A DNA stretch of 64,000 nt from Curtobacterium sp. VKM Ac-1393 (GCF_015350995.1 NZ_JADKRW010000005.1:124001-188000); one strand, 5' to 3'. Positions 56,401 through 64,000 are shown, counted from the stretch's first letter. Numbers and translations: made by a program. The notes: a model not told the origin generated them from the sequence alone.

Positions 56401-59272
56401 CCGCCCGCGGCGCGATGCCGACGCGGACCGTCCCGGTGGCGCGGGCGCCCAGGGCGTCCACGACCGTGTACGTGAACTCGTCGGTGCCGGCCGAGTAGTC
56501 GCCCGCCTCGTAGGTCAGGGCGTCGGAGGCCACGTCGGTGACGGAGCCCTTGTCGGGGTTCGACCCGACGCCGACCAGCTGCACTGAGTCGCCGTCCGGG
56601 TCGATGCCGTTCAGTGGCACCGAGATCCGCACCGACGACCCGGCGACGACGCGGGCGGTCACGGTCTGCGGGACGGGCGGGTTGTTCGTCGCGGCGTCGC
56701 GTTCGCGGACCGAGATCGACACGGCCGCGTCGGCGTACTGTCCGTCCGGTCCGGCGACGCGGTAGACGGCGGTGTAGTTGCCGGGGGTCTTCGGCGCGAG
56801 GTACCGCAGGTGGTCACCGGACGCGAACAGCAGGCCGCCGTCGCCGGGCACGTTCTGCACGAGTTCCGGCTGGAGGGTCAGCGGCTCGCCCTCGGGCTGG
56901 GTGTCGTTGTCGAGCACGTCGATGTTCGCGACGTCCCCGACCCGAACGGTCGCGGTGTCGGGCTGGGCCACCGGGGGCTGGATGCGGTCCGGCTTGGGGA
57001 TCTCGACGACGGTGATCGTGCCGGTGGACGACGCCAGGCCGTTCGTCTCGGTGTACCCGAACGAGACGGGGCCGTCGAGGGGGGCGGTGAGGGTGACGCG
57101 CACTGTGTGCTGGTCGAGGATGCTCGCCTGGACGCCGCTGCCCCGCTCCGGACCGTCGAGCGCCGTCACGAGCAGCACGCCGCCCGCCGGGTCGATGTCG
57201 GTCGCGGTGACGTCGGTGTCCTTGGTCGACAGCGTGTTGACGAAGACCGTCTTCGGGGTGGTGATCGGAGCCGTCGAGGCGTCCGGCGGCGCCAGGATCG
57301 TGACCCGGACGATGCCGCTCGACGTCTTCACGCCGTCGGTCACGGTGTACTCGAGTTGGTGGTCCCCGGCGCTCGCACCCTGCACGCGGAAGGTGCCGGC
57401 GTCGTAGCTCGGGGTGACGGTCAGCCCGCTCGCGGACGACACGCTCGTCAGGGTCACGGTGCCGTTTCCACCGCGGACGTGGTCGAGCGGATCCGCGGTG
57501 AAGGCCTTGCCTGCGTAGCCCTGCACGGGGAAGGGATCGGCACGGAGCGGCACGCTCCCCTGCTTCGCCACGCGCACGGTGACGGCGCCGCGGCCGTCGG
57601 CACGCCCGTCGCTGACGACGAGCTGCACGGAACGTTCGCCGGTCCGGCCGCTGTCCGCGCGGAAGTCGAGCAGGCCGTCCGGGGTCGTCGACACCCGGTC
57701 GCCGTCCGACGCCGCCGCGGATTTCAGGTACACCGGATCGCCGTCGGGATCGACCCAGTCGCCGAGCACACTCGTGACGACGTGCCCGTTCTGCACGACG
57801 TCCGCCGAGGTGTCGCGCACCTGTCGCGGTGCCTCGTTCTGCGAGTCCGGACGGACGGTCACCCGGACCGTGGCGGTGTCGGACCCGCCGTTGCCGTCGG
57901 TGATCGTGTACGGGAACGTCACGGTTCCGGTCGCGCGCGACGACAGCGTGACCTGCAGCCGCTGGCCGTCACCGACGATCGCGACGCGGCCGGCGGACTC
58001 CGAGATGGAGCCGACCTCGCTCACGATGATCGGGTCGCCGTTGGGGTCGTAGTCGTTGAGCAGGACCGGGAGGCTCGTGGTGCGTCCCGGACGAGCGCCC
58101 AGTTCGTCGTCCACCGCCACCGGCGGCTTCTGGTCCTTGTCGACCTCCGGGTCGTCGTCGGAGACCTGCTCCTGCTGCTGGTCGTCGTCCTGCTTGATGA
58201 GGTCGGCCCAGTTGTCGATGAGCTGGCCGCTGCGGTCGATCGCCCACGAACGCCCGCTCGACGGATCGTTGGCGACGACGGTCTGCCCGTTGTGCAGGAT
58301 CTGCATCGAGCTGGTGCCGCCGGTGCTCGCGAGGCGTTGGAGGGCGCTGCCGTCGCAGGTGTTGATCGCCTGACCGCCGGCCCAGGCCGCGTAGGTGCAC
58401 CTGCCGTCGACGTACGGCCGTGCGGCACGTCCGGAGACCTGGAGCGCGGTGGCGTCGACGGTTCCCGAGGCGGTCACCCGAGCGAGCCCGGCGGTGCCGG
58501 CGACGGTGACCTCGGAAGCGGTGTCGGACGACCGCTGGAGTGCTGGCGACGCCCCCACCCGGTCGCCGAGTTCGACGGTCCGGCCGTCGACGGACAGGGC
58601 CCCGCTGGTGCGGTCGAGCACGGCCATGTGCCCGTCGAACGTCGCGACCTGGAAGTCGTCGGTGCGGCCCATGCCGACCTTCCACCGCTGGTCGACGGAC
58701 AGGGTCGAACCGACGGTGACGAGCGACGCCGTCCCGGTCTTCGCCGAGTACACCGCGACGTGGCCGTCCGACGCGTCGAACACGGTGTCGGCTCCGAGCG
58801 TCAGGTCGGCCTTGGTCGAGGCGTCGAACTCGGCGAGGTCGGCAGCCGGGGTCGCCCAGAGCTCGCCCGTGTCCTGGTTGCCGATCACCGCGGTGTCACC
58901 GGCGAAGAAGACCTGGGGTGTGCCGGCGGGCAGGGTCACGGCGTCGCCGACGGTGGCGTCGGCGACGTCGATCTTCGCCACGGTGCCCTTCGTCTCGTCG
59001 ACGCTGTAGACCATCGACCCGCGCTGCAGCACGGACAGGTCGTCGCTCGCGGTCTCGACGGCCGTGTTGAGCTGCAGCACCCCGGTGTTGGCGCGCCCGA
59101 CCGCTCCGTACTCGGCCGAGGGCACCCAGACGGTGCCGTCGCCGAGGTCGACGCGCTGTGTGTGGTAGCCCGTGGACACGATCGCCGTCGTCGCGACGAC
59201 GGCCGCGACCAGCACCGAGACACCGGTGGTGACCGCAGCCGATCGGTGCTTCGCGAGGAGGGCGCGGATCAC
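53411..59272 (-). CDS. Giant surface protein with Ig-like and FN3 domains
   Basis: This 1953-residue protein has an N-terminal membrane anchor (about residues 12-32), then a region of about 300 residues like a repeat propeller (GSMVYSVDETKGTVAKIDVA, GHVAVYSAKTGTASLVTVG). An acidic Gln-rich linker (KQDDDQQQEQVSDDDPEVDK) follows. Next come about ten Ig/cadherin-like repeats with PVAxxD, VLLNDYDPNGDPI, LNGIDPDGDSV and VLQNDSDPEGG motifs. At least two FN3 domains lie near the end (PGTPTRTGSYDGGQATLTWS, VIATNAIGDSEPSGRSAP). The C-terminus is Pro-rich, without LPXTG or a trailing helix. The GTG start overlaps the kinase stop. It is probably a surface adhesin or wall-associated scaffold. Confidence 0.88.
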   Translation of the reverse strand: MIRALLAKHRSAAVTTGVSVLVAAVVATTAIVSTGYHTQRVDLGDGTVWVPSAEYGAVGRANTGVLQLNTAVETASDDLSVLQRGSMVYSVDETKGTVAKIDVADATVGDAVTLPAGTPQVFFAGDTAVIGNQDTGELWATPAADLAEFDASTKADLTLGADTVFDASDGHVAVYSAKTGTASLVTVGSTLSVDQRWKVGMGRTDDFQVATFDGHMAVLDRTSGALSVDGRTVELGDRVGASPALQRSSDTASEVTVAGTAGLARVTASGTVDATALQVSGRAARPYVDGRCTYAAWAGGQAINTCDGSALQRLASTGGTSSMQILHNGQTVVANDPSSGRSWAIDRSGQLIDNWADLIKQDDDQQQEQVSDDDPEVDKDQKPPVAVDDELGARPGRTTSLPVLLNDYDPNGDPIIVSEVGSISESAGRVAIVGDGQRLQVTLSSRATGTVTFPYTITDGNGGSDTATVRVTVRPDSQNEAPRQVRDTSADVVQNGHVVTSVLGDWVDPDGDPVYLKSAAASDGDRVSTTPDGLLDFRADSGRTGERSVQLVVSDGRADGRGAVTVRVAKQGSVPLRADPFPVQGYAGKAFTADPLDHVRGGNGTVTLTSVSSASGLTVTPSYDAGTFRVQGASAGDHQLEYTVTDGVKTSSGIVRVTILAPPDASTAPITTPKTVFVNTLSTKDTDVTATDIDPAGGVLLVTALDGPERGSGVQASILDQHTVRVTLTAPLDGPVSFGYTETNGLASSTGTITVVEIPKPDRIQPPVAQPDTATVRVGDVANIDVLDNDTQPEGEPLTLQPELVQNVPGDGGLLFASGDHLRYLAPKTPGNYTAVYRVAGPDGQYADAAVSISVRERDAATNNPPVPQTVTARVVAGSSVRISVPLNGIDPDGDSVQLVGVGSNPDKGSVTDVASDALTYEAGDYSAGTDEFTYTVVDALGARATGTVRVGIAPRAEQASNPVAEADHVTIRPGGSVTVRVLQNDSDPEGGQLTVSAAEPTADDVSAKILRKQQIRVTPPKSAKSGDYAVLYTVANASGGSSTAFLTVTVDPDAQPLRPEVDDTTLDLQDILRRESVTVDVLDNVFFAEGTAADLQVGIVDGYGDTARLTDDGRITVRLTDASQVIPFSVARVDHPDIVSYGFINVPGFDDALPQINRTAGAVTVKSEATVRIPLEDYVVTANGKTAKITDRGTVKATHANGQSLVVDSSTLQFTSSKLYYGNASISFEVTDGSAANGGKGRVATLVLPVTVTPRSNQPPAFTGSAVEMQPGETRTIDLTKLTDYPYPRDLPELRYSIVGRPAAGTTATIAKQQLTITVADTAKKNTSASIGIGVRDDANAGRAGTVTVGVVASTRPLVQPGADRSITKRGATTTIDVLTNDQPTNPFPGQRLRVVNIRGLSGGLPSGVSVTPSADRTRLQVRVSGNAKPVDAHLQYQVADATNDPDRYVWGDVTISVQDVPDAPGTPTRTGSYDGGQATLTWSTPQGNNAPITGYRVTGTNGVAKNCGTATVCTLTGLDPKASYRFQVIATNAIGDSEPSGRSAPISADFVPAPPKGITVTPSKSTPNQLDVKWNAVAAPNRGSEVDDYIVTIEGPGLSGTRHTGTATSTAFTGAQSAAQYTVTVSARNDADRNGTVVQWNSASATGTAVGTPAAPTLNASRDQSPGRTTVALSAAESDWAGSGRTLTIVRYSPGATIPAGCSTTGSDKKWDGGTASDTLSSNGNFQYVALADNGLFCTPSRAASVQGYAAPGTASADMAVEKFSDDAGTYAIRIRNPRAQPSANGTVDHYAYSVNGGGFVSFGSNGSWVDGVAFGSAVSVTVVACADGTSNFCGNGTTVDGLRPVQTRATLPDSMTAGTQVTVSAAPQNAGVQPTAYSVTICTRSVLGLLDCADAADYAPQDLPVIDSSISSGLVYVAAIVDGHKDPNPPSATIAAAPAPEQPGPEPAPG

Positions 59273-60681
59273 CCGGCACTCCCGGCGGTCGCGCACTTCT
59301 GCGCGCTCGCGGCACCGGTCTTGCCGTCGCGGTTCACGGCGACGGAGATGCACTCCTCGTCGCCGCGCTGACCCGAGACGACGAAGGTCGTGCCGGTCTG
59401 CTGGCTCGATGCGCCGTTCGACGAGATGACGTAGGTGTCGCCGCTCCGGAGGCCCGGGTCCGCCCACGAGAACGACACCGACCCTGCGGACGTCTGCGAA
59501 CGGACGTCGGCCACCACGGGGATCGCGCCGGCACCGAGCCGCCCGACGACGACCACGGTCGCGATGGCCAGGGCGGCGACCACGACGACCGCCAGCGACG
59601 TCGCCCACACCAGGGTCGACCGGGTCCGCCGACGCGCACGGGTCACCGATCCGGTGCGGTGCACGGTGCCCACGCTGTGCGAGCCGCCGACGACGACGCC
59701 ACCCTGCACCGCACGCCGGGTGCGACGACGGGCGCCGACCCGCGACGGCGGCTGGAGTTCGCGGATCATGGTCCGGTCGCCGTCCGGGGTCGGCGTCGCG
59801 ATGGCCCACGACTCGACGGCGACGTCGGCGGCGGTCTGTGGGATGCCCAGCTCGGCCTCGACCTGTTGGAACCCGCGCACGAGTTCGAGGACGGTCGTCG
59901 GGCGCGACGGCACCTTGCGGGACAGTGCGGTGGCGAGCAGGCGTTCCAGCGACGGCGGCACGTCGGTCCGGCCGGTGGGCTTGACACCGCCCTTGTCGAT
60001 CCGGTGCATCAGGTCGCTCGCGCCGTTCTTGCCGCCTCGGATCTCGAACGGGCTGCGTCCTGCGAGCAACGAGTAGACGGTGGCGGCGAGGGAGTACACC
60101 TCGGACTGGATCGTGCCGCGGGACTCGTCGATGAGCACCTCGGGCGCGGACCACGGGATCGACATGCCGATGGGTTCGTCCGGGTCGGTGCCGCCGATCG
60201 TCGCCGCGATGCCGAAGTCGGACAGCACCGGGTTGCCGTAGGCGGTGAGCAGGATGTTGGACGGCTTGATGTCGCGGTGGAGCACGCCTTCGCGGTGCGC
60301 GGTCTCGAGCGCTGACCCGATGCGGATGCCGATCGAGAGGACCTCGGACACCGGGATCGGCTCACGGCGGTAGCGCTCGCTCAGCGAGGAGGAGCACAGT
60401 TCCATCACCAGGTACGGACGACCATCAGCCGCGACGCTCGCCTGGAACACGGTCAGGATCGACGGGTGCGTGCTGAGCCGCGCCATGAGGTTAGCTTCGG
60501 CCTGGAACATCTGCCGGACGCGGTCGTCGACGACCTCGTCGAGCAGCACCTTGACCGCGACCTGGCGACGCGGCATGTCCTGCTCGTAGAGGAAGACGTC
60601 GGCGAATCCGCCGGAGCCGAGGACGTGCACCGGGCTGAACCCGCCGATCACGGGTGGGTTGGACGGCAGGCGTCTCGCCAT
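59269..60681 (-). CDS. Membrane Ser/Thr protein kinase (Hanks type) with an FN3-like ectodomain
   Basis: This 470-residue kinase has the P-loop LGSGGFADVFLYEQ, VAVKVL with Lys44, VLHRDIKPSNILL with catalytic Asp137, DFGIAA and SAPEVL, all intact. A linker of about 75 residues, one membrane helix (about 357-379) and an external domain of about 85 residues follow. The external domain (VRSQTSAGSVSFSWADPGL) resembles a single FN3 fold. The stop overlaps the start of the giant FN3/Ig protein as GTGA. The ATG has a GGAGAGGA site, and TACAAT about 50 bases upstream may be its -10. Confidence 0.93.
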   Translation of the reverse strand: MARRLPSNPPVIGGFSPVHVLGSGGFADVFLYEQDMPRRQVAVKVLLDEVVDDRVRQMFQAEANLMARLSTHPSILTVFQASVAADGRPYLVMELCSSSLSERYRREPIPVSEVLSIGIRIGSALETAHREGVLHRDIKPSNILLTAYGNPVLSDFGIAATIGGTDPDEPIGMSIPWSAPEVLIDESRGTIQSEVYSLAATVYSLLAGRSPFEIRGGKNGASDLMHRIDKGGVKPTGRTDVPPSLERLLATALSRKVPSRPTTVLELVRGFQQVEAELGIPQTAADVAVESWAIATPTPDGDRTMIRELQPPSRVGARRRTRRAVQGGVVVGGSHSVGTVHRTGSVTRARRRTRSTLVWATSLAVVVVAALAIATVVVVGRLGAGAIPVVADVRSQTSAGSVSFSWADPGLRSGDTYVISSNGASSQQTGTTFVVSGQRGDEECISVAVNRDGKTGAASAQKCATAGSAG

Positions 60682-60731
60682 CGTCCTCTCCTCCCCGGCC
60701 GAGCGGCCAACTCTCTCGTCGTGGCCTTGAC

Positions 60732-60737
60732 ATTGTA
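60732..60737 (-). promoter_or_regulatory. Candidate -10 (TACAAT) of the kinase-fn3 unit
   Basis: TACAAT on the minus strand is 51 bases before the kinase ATG and inside the 139-base gap after the phosphatase. It splits the cluster into at least two transcription units. Confidence 0.5.
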
Positions 60738-60820
60738 CGAAGCGTTGGTGACCGACCGTCCGGACACCGACCCCCGGTGGACGGGTGCACTCCCCCAGTT
60801 CGGGGGGGGTACTGCGGGCG

Positions 60821-61642
60821 TCAGTGCCGGGGCAGTGTGTCCTCGAGGTCGCCGTCGTCGGGAGCGGCATCGACCTGGAGCACGACGACGGTGACGTTGT
60901 CGCGCCCACCGGCGACCACCGCGTCGCCGACCAGACGCTCGGCGAGGCCCTGCGCGCCGGGCTCGCGTGCCGCGATCCGCGCGATGCCGGCGTCGCCGAG
61001 TTCCTTGGTGAGGCCGTCCGAGCAGACGATGTAGCGGTCGCCGGCGCGGAGCGGCAGGGTCCACCAGTCGGGAGCCGGCGGCTCGCCGAACCCGACCGCG
61101 CGGGTGATGACGTTGCTGTCCGGGTGCTGTTCGGCGTCCTCGGCGCGGAGCAGACCGGCGTCCACCATCTCCTGCACCACGGAGTGGTCCACCGTGACGC
61201 GGCGGAGCACGCCGTCCTCGATCCGGTAGGTCCGCGAGTCCCCGACGTTGAAGACGAGCGCCGCCGGCTGGCCGAGCGACGCCACGAGCGCGATGCCGGT
61301 GACGGTCGTTCCGGCACCGATGGCGTTGCCGCCCGCCGCACGTTCGATGTCGGCCGTGGCGAGCAGCAGGGCGCGCTGGATCCCCTGCCGGGTCGTGAAG
61401 GGTTCCTGGGTCACCTGCTCGAGGCGCCGGACGACGGCGTCGCTCGCGCGGTCGCCCGCCAGGTGCCCGCCCATGCCGTCCGCGACGACGAAGAACGGGG
61501 CGCCGACGATGTAGCTGTCCTCGTTGTGGTCACGGCGCCGACCGATGTCGGTCGCGGCTCCCCACGAGAGCGTCAGGGTGGCGCCGTCGGCACCGGGGAC
61601 GTCGATGGCGTGCGCAGTCGCTGCTCGGCCGAGTTCGGTCAC
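60821..61642 (-). CDS. PP2C-family Ser/Thr protein phosphatase
   Basis: This 273-residue phosphatase should reverse the kinase. The metal-binding aspartates appear in RRRDHNEDSYIVGA, FFVVADGMGGHLAGDRASDA, VFNVGDSRTYRIEDG, YIVCSDGLTKEL and GGRDNVTVVVLQV, all intact. The GTG start follows the FHA gene by three bases. Start and length are normal for the Stp/PstP-like group without a membrane tail. Confidence 0.94.
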   Translation of the reverse strand: MTELGRAATAHAIDVPGADGATLTLSWGAATDIGRRRDHNEDSYIVGAPFFVVADGMGGHLAGDRASDAVVRRLEQVTQEPFTTRQGIQRALLLATADIERAAGGNAIGAGTTVTGIALVASLGQPAALVFNVGDSRTYRIEDGVLRRVTVDHSVVQEMVDAGLLRAEDAEQHPDSNVITRAVGFGEPPAPDWWTLPLRAGDRYIVCSDGLTKELGDAGIARIAAREPGAQGLAERLVGDAVVAGGRDNVTVVVLQVDAAPDDGDLEDTLPRH

Positions 61643-61645
61643 GTT

Positions 61646-62371
61646 TCAGGATCGCTCTCTGGGGGGTCGGGGCGTGCCGTGTGCTGTCTGGTCGGTGGGC
61701 CACGGGGGAACCGGTGGGAGACCGTCCGCCGTCGGTGCGACCCGGAGGTACGGCGACAGGACCTCGATGGCGTTGCCGTCACCGACCTCGACTACCGTAC
61801 CCGTCAGGGCGACGATCGACGCACCCGATGCCATGCGGTACACGGGAGCGCCGGCCGGCCGGATGACGGTGCCGTTGGTGGACCGCAGGTCCTGCACGAC
61901 CACCGCCTCACCCTCGGCTTGGACGCGGACGTGCGACGACGAGACCTGACCGTTCGTCGAGCGCACCGTCACGAGTTCCGGCAACGGGCCGCTCGTGATG
62001 CGCGGCAGCGACGGACGACGTCCGATGATCACCGGGTGGTCCAGCCGGAAGGTACGGTCACCGATCCGGATCGACGGCACGCGCGCCGTCGGCGCGGCAG
62101 GGGCGGCCGGGAGGCCCGTGGCGACTCGCCCGGGCACGCTCGGCAGGACGGTGGTCCGGTCACGAGCACGGACGACCGTGTCCTCCGGGTCCATGGCCCC
62201 GCCGGACCCGACGCCGTCCGTTCCGGGCGACTCTGGTCGAGGACGGAGCACGGTGTCGCCCAGCGGGTCGCCGGCGGGCTCGCCGTCCGCTGGACCGCGG
62301 GGTCCACGGATGACGGTGTCCTCGATGTCGTCGTCGCGCAACCGGAGCCCTTCAGGTGTCGTCTCCACCAC
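61646..62371 (-). CDS. FHA-domain protein with three DTV(I/L/V)R repeats
   Basis: This 241-residue protein has an N-terminal disordered half with three EDTVIR-like units (residues 17-22, 38-43 and 63-68), then RTTVL, and a C-terminal FHA domain (FRLDHPVIIGRRPSLPRITS, STNGQVSSSHVRVQ, DLRSTNGTVIRPAG). The repeated Thr is a plausible kinase site that its own FHA domain, or the kinase, could bind. The start is uncertain: GTG 62371 or the adjacent GTG 62368; both come just after the stop of the gene at 62421. It leads the phosphatase gene. Confidence 0.85.
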   Translation of the reverse strand: MVETTPEGLRLRDDDIEDTVIRGPRGPADGEPAGDPLGDTVLRPRPESPGTDGVGSGGAMDPEDTVVRARDRTTVLPSVPGRVATGLPAAPAAPTARVPSIRIGDRTFRLDHPVIIGRRPSLPRITSGPLPELVTVRSTNGQVSSSHVRVQAEGEAVVVQDLRSTNGTVIRPAGAPVYRMASGASIVALTGTVVEVGDGNAIEVLSPYLRVAPTADGLPPVPPWPTDQTAHGTPRPPRERS

Positions 62372-62420
62372 CGTAGACGATCCGGTCGACCCGCCACGGC
62401 CCCACGGCGCACCGTGTCGC

Positions 62421-62993
62421 TCACCCGGAGCACCGTTCCCAGGTCGGAGCGCTGCCCGCCAGCACCGACCGCAGGACGAGGCCGGCGAGGGGATCGTCGG
62501 CGCGGGTCTCCAGGGCGTAGCGGGAACGGGTCTCGGCGCGGGCCGACGAGCCGAGGGCCCAGGCGCACCAGGCACCGAGGGCGAGCGCACCGGCCGCACC
62601 CATCGCCCCGTCGACCATGCCGTCCTCCGCACGCCAGACCCGCCAGGCGTCGGCGCACCGGTCGCCCGCCGTGCGCACACGAGCGCGATCGGGTTCCGGT
62701 CCGACCCCGAGCAGCGCCGGCGGCGTCGGGTCGGCGAACGGGTCGAACCCCTGGACGGACCGTGGATCGGGCAGGTCGCGCGCTGCCAGGAACGTGACGA
62801 GGGCCAGGCGCGTGGTGAGTGCGCCGCAGGCCGTGACGATCGCGATCGCCCCGGTCTTGGGGCACGGACCCGTGCCGGGCGCGACGAGCGCGGCCGCAGC
62901 TGCTGGCAGTGTGACCGCCGCCGCGATCTCGCGAGGGAAACGGACTGCGGTGCCGTCCGGAGAATGTGCCGTCGAGGGGATCATGCACGCCAT
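62421..62993 (-). CDS. Unknown protein with hydrophobic segments, upstream of the FHA gene
   Basis: This 190-residue protein starts MACMIPSTAHSPDGTAVRFP and has two moderately hydrophobic segments (EIAAAVTLPAAAAALVAPG; GAAGALALGAWCAWALG). A long middle part is rich in Ala, Arg and Asp. Several cysteines are present but do not form a clear motif. I recognise no family. Its stop is 50 bases before the FHA gene, so it may be the first gene of the signalling unit. The ATG has only a distant GGAGG. Confidence 0.55.
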   Translation of the reverse strand: MACMIPSTAHSPDGTAVRFPREIAAAVTLPAAAAALVAPGTGPCPKTGAIAIVTACGALTTRLALVTFLAARDLPDPRSVQGFDPFADPTPPALLGVGPEPDRARVRTAGDRCADAWRVWRAEDGMVDGAMGAAGALALGAWCAWALGSSARAETRSRYALETRADDPLAGLVLRSVLAGSAPTWERCSG

Positions 62994-63088
62994 CGAAGCG
63001 TGATCCGGGCCTCCAGGCAGGCGCGGACCGACCACCTGTGGACAGCAGCGCCCCGACCCGACCTGTGGAGGACGGACCGGGGCGATGC

Positions 63089-63859
63089 TCAGGCGGTGAC
63101 GGGCGCCAGGCTCTCGGCGACGAGGTCCCAGCCGGAGTCGCTGCGTTCGACGACGACGCCGTGCGCGGCAGCCCAGTCGACCAGGTCGTCCATGGTCTCG
63201 ACGACCGCCCCGGTGCGCGCGAGCAGCGCGACCAGGCGACCCTTCGCCGTCTTGTTCCAGTGGTTGAGTGCACGCCGCCTGCCGGAGCCGTCGACGCTCA
63301 CGACGCGCGGGGCGACCGCCTCCGGAACCGGACCGAGCTGCCGGTACCCCTCGGAACGGAGGTCGAGCACGAGCCCGTCCGCCCGCTCGGCCAGTACGCG
63401 GGACGACACGGTCGGCCAGTGCGACGCCAGCCGGAGCGTGCCGAGTCGTGAATCGTGCGACAGGCGGTACGCCGGGATCGGGTCGCCAGCACCGATCGGT
63501 CCGAACATGGCCGACTGCACGACCACGTGGTCGTGCCACCACGAGCGGGTCGCGGCGTCCGCGGTCTGCGCGCCGAGGGGGTCGTAGAGCACGCCCGTGT
63601 AGCGCTCGATCGCAGGCATCGTGCCCGACGTGTCCAGCTCGAGGTTGCGGAACCGTTCGGCGATGGACTTCGGGCCGAGCTTGAGAGCCGTCCTGGCCGA
63701 GGACTCCTCGGAACTGACAAAGCGGGCCACGGTGATCACCGCGGCCCGCTCTTCGGCCAGTTCCGGGAACGAGAGTGCACGCAGATCGAGCGTGCGACTC
63801 GTGTCCCCGCCCTCCCGCTTCGTCTCCGAAGGCGGGAGCAGGACGGTCAGTCCGGTCAG
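63089..63859 (-). CDS. yaaA: YaaA-family protein with an apparent CTG start
   Basis: YaaA (UPF0246) limits iron-driven oxidative damage in Escherichia coli. The full family N-terminus LTVLLPPSETKREGG is encoded upstream of the first GTG (63739), and the rest is typical (SARTALKLGPKSIAERFRNL, RYTGVLYDPLG, HNWNKTAKGRLVALL-like ending). No ATG, GTG or TTG is in frame before this motif. The only suitable codons are CTG at 63859, overlapping the atpC stop as CTGA, and CTG at 63850. Length from 63859 is 256 residues, normal for the family. A start at 63739 would delete the conserved motif. Confidence 0.75.
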   Translation of the reverse strand: MTGLTVLLPPSETKREGGDTSRTLDLRALSFPELAEERAAVITVARFVSSEESSARTALKLGPKSIAERFRNLELDTSGTMPAIERYTGVLYDPLGAQTADAATRSWWHDHVVVQSAMFGPIGAGDPIPAYRLSHDSRLGTLRLASHWPTVSSRVLAERADGLVLDLRSEGYRQLGPVPEAVAPRVVSVDGSGRRRALNHWNKTAKGRLVALLARTGAVVETMDDLVDWAAAHGVVVERSDSGWDLVAESLAPVTA

Positions 63860-64000
63860 GACGCCAGCGCGGCCTGCCGCGCGACGATCGTCACCGTGTC
63901 GTGCTCGACCGACAGGAAGCCGTCCTCGGCGTCGACCGCGACGGTCGACCCATCGGCCCGCGTGATGCGGACCTGACCCTGCGCGAGGATCGCGAGCATC
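63856..64000 (-). CDS. atpC: ATP synthase epsilon subunit (3' end only)
   Basis: The visible end of the reading frame gives LAILAQGQVRITRADGSTVA and GFLSVEHDTVTIVARQAALA, the last strands of the epsilon beta-sandwich, and then a stop. The two-helix C-terminal domain of ordinary epsilon subunits is not present, a short form I believe is common in Microbacteriaceae. The 5' part lies beyond the window. yaaA overlaps its stop. Confidence 0.9.
   Translation of the reverse strand, partial: MLAILAQGQVRITRADGSTVAVDAEDGFLSVEHDTVTIVARQAALAS

Overview
The window looks like a chromosome segment of a high-GC actinobacterium. Gene order and protein style point to Microbacteriaceae, with a Curtobacterium-like relative most likely (inference; no rRNA gene is present to settle it). 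Supporting signs are a mycobacterial-type pyr operon with its small membrane gene, many GTG starts, 4-base ATGA/GTGA gene overlaps, TANNNT -10 boxes placed six bases before start codons (leaderless mRNAs), and an ATP synthase epsilon subunit without its C-terminal helices. I saw no tRNA, rRNA, CRISPR array, insertion sequence or prophage.

Layout. 1-7.6 kb (minus strand): pyrimidine operon pyrR-pyrB-pyrC-membrane protein-carA-carB, each gene overlapping the next, with a PyrR-binding-loop-like RNA over the pyrR ribosome binding site. 7.6-8.7 kb: nusB and efp. 8.8-13.4 kb: an accessory block (UbiB-like kinase, a small membrane/HTH-like gene pair, a deaminase, and a flavin monooxygenase with a short upstream leader ORF). 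13.4-18.4 kb: aroB-aroK-aroC, mltG and ruvX. 18.4-26.1 kb: alaS, rpsD, rarA, a cyclophilin and a DUF349 gene. 26.2-38.8 kb: translation and housekeeping genes (ribF, truB, mutY, rbfA, infB, ylxR, nusA, proS, ispG). 38.8-46.7 kb: NCS1 permease with isochorismatase hydrolase, rseP, dxr, FKBP lipoprotein, OsmC and asparaginase II.

46.7-62.4 kb is the most unusual part. It is a signalling and surface cluster: FHA protein, PP2C phosphatase, Ser/Thr kinase, a 1953-residue FN3/Ig-like surface protein, MoxR ATPase, DUF58, a transglutaminase-like membrane protein and a zinc-ribbon FHA protein. It resembles the kinase-fn3-AAA-DUF58-transglutaminase (PFNA) clusters of bifidobacteria. Here the transglutaminase has lost all three catalytic residues. 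The window ends with a YaaA gene that seems to start at CTG and the 3' end of atpC.

Other notable points: two apparent pseudoenzymes (the transglutaminase and a uridine-kinase homologue without its P-loop), a symmetric divergent promoter whose overlapping -10 boxes drive two leaderless genes, about ten leaderless starts of one geometry, and three intergenic repeat arrays.
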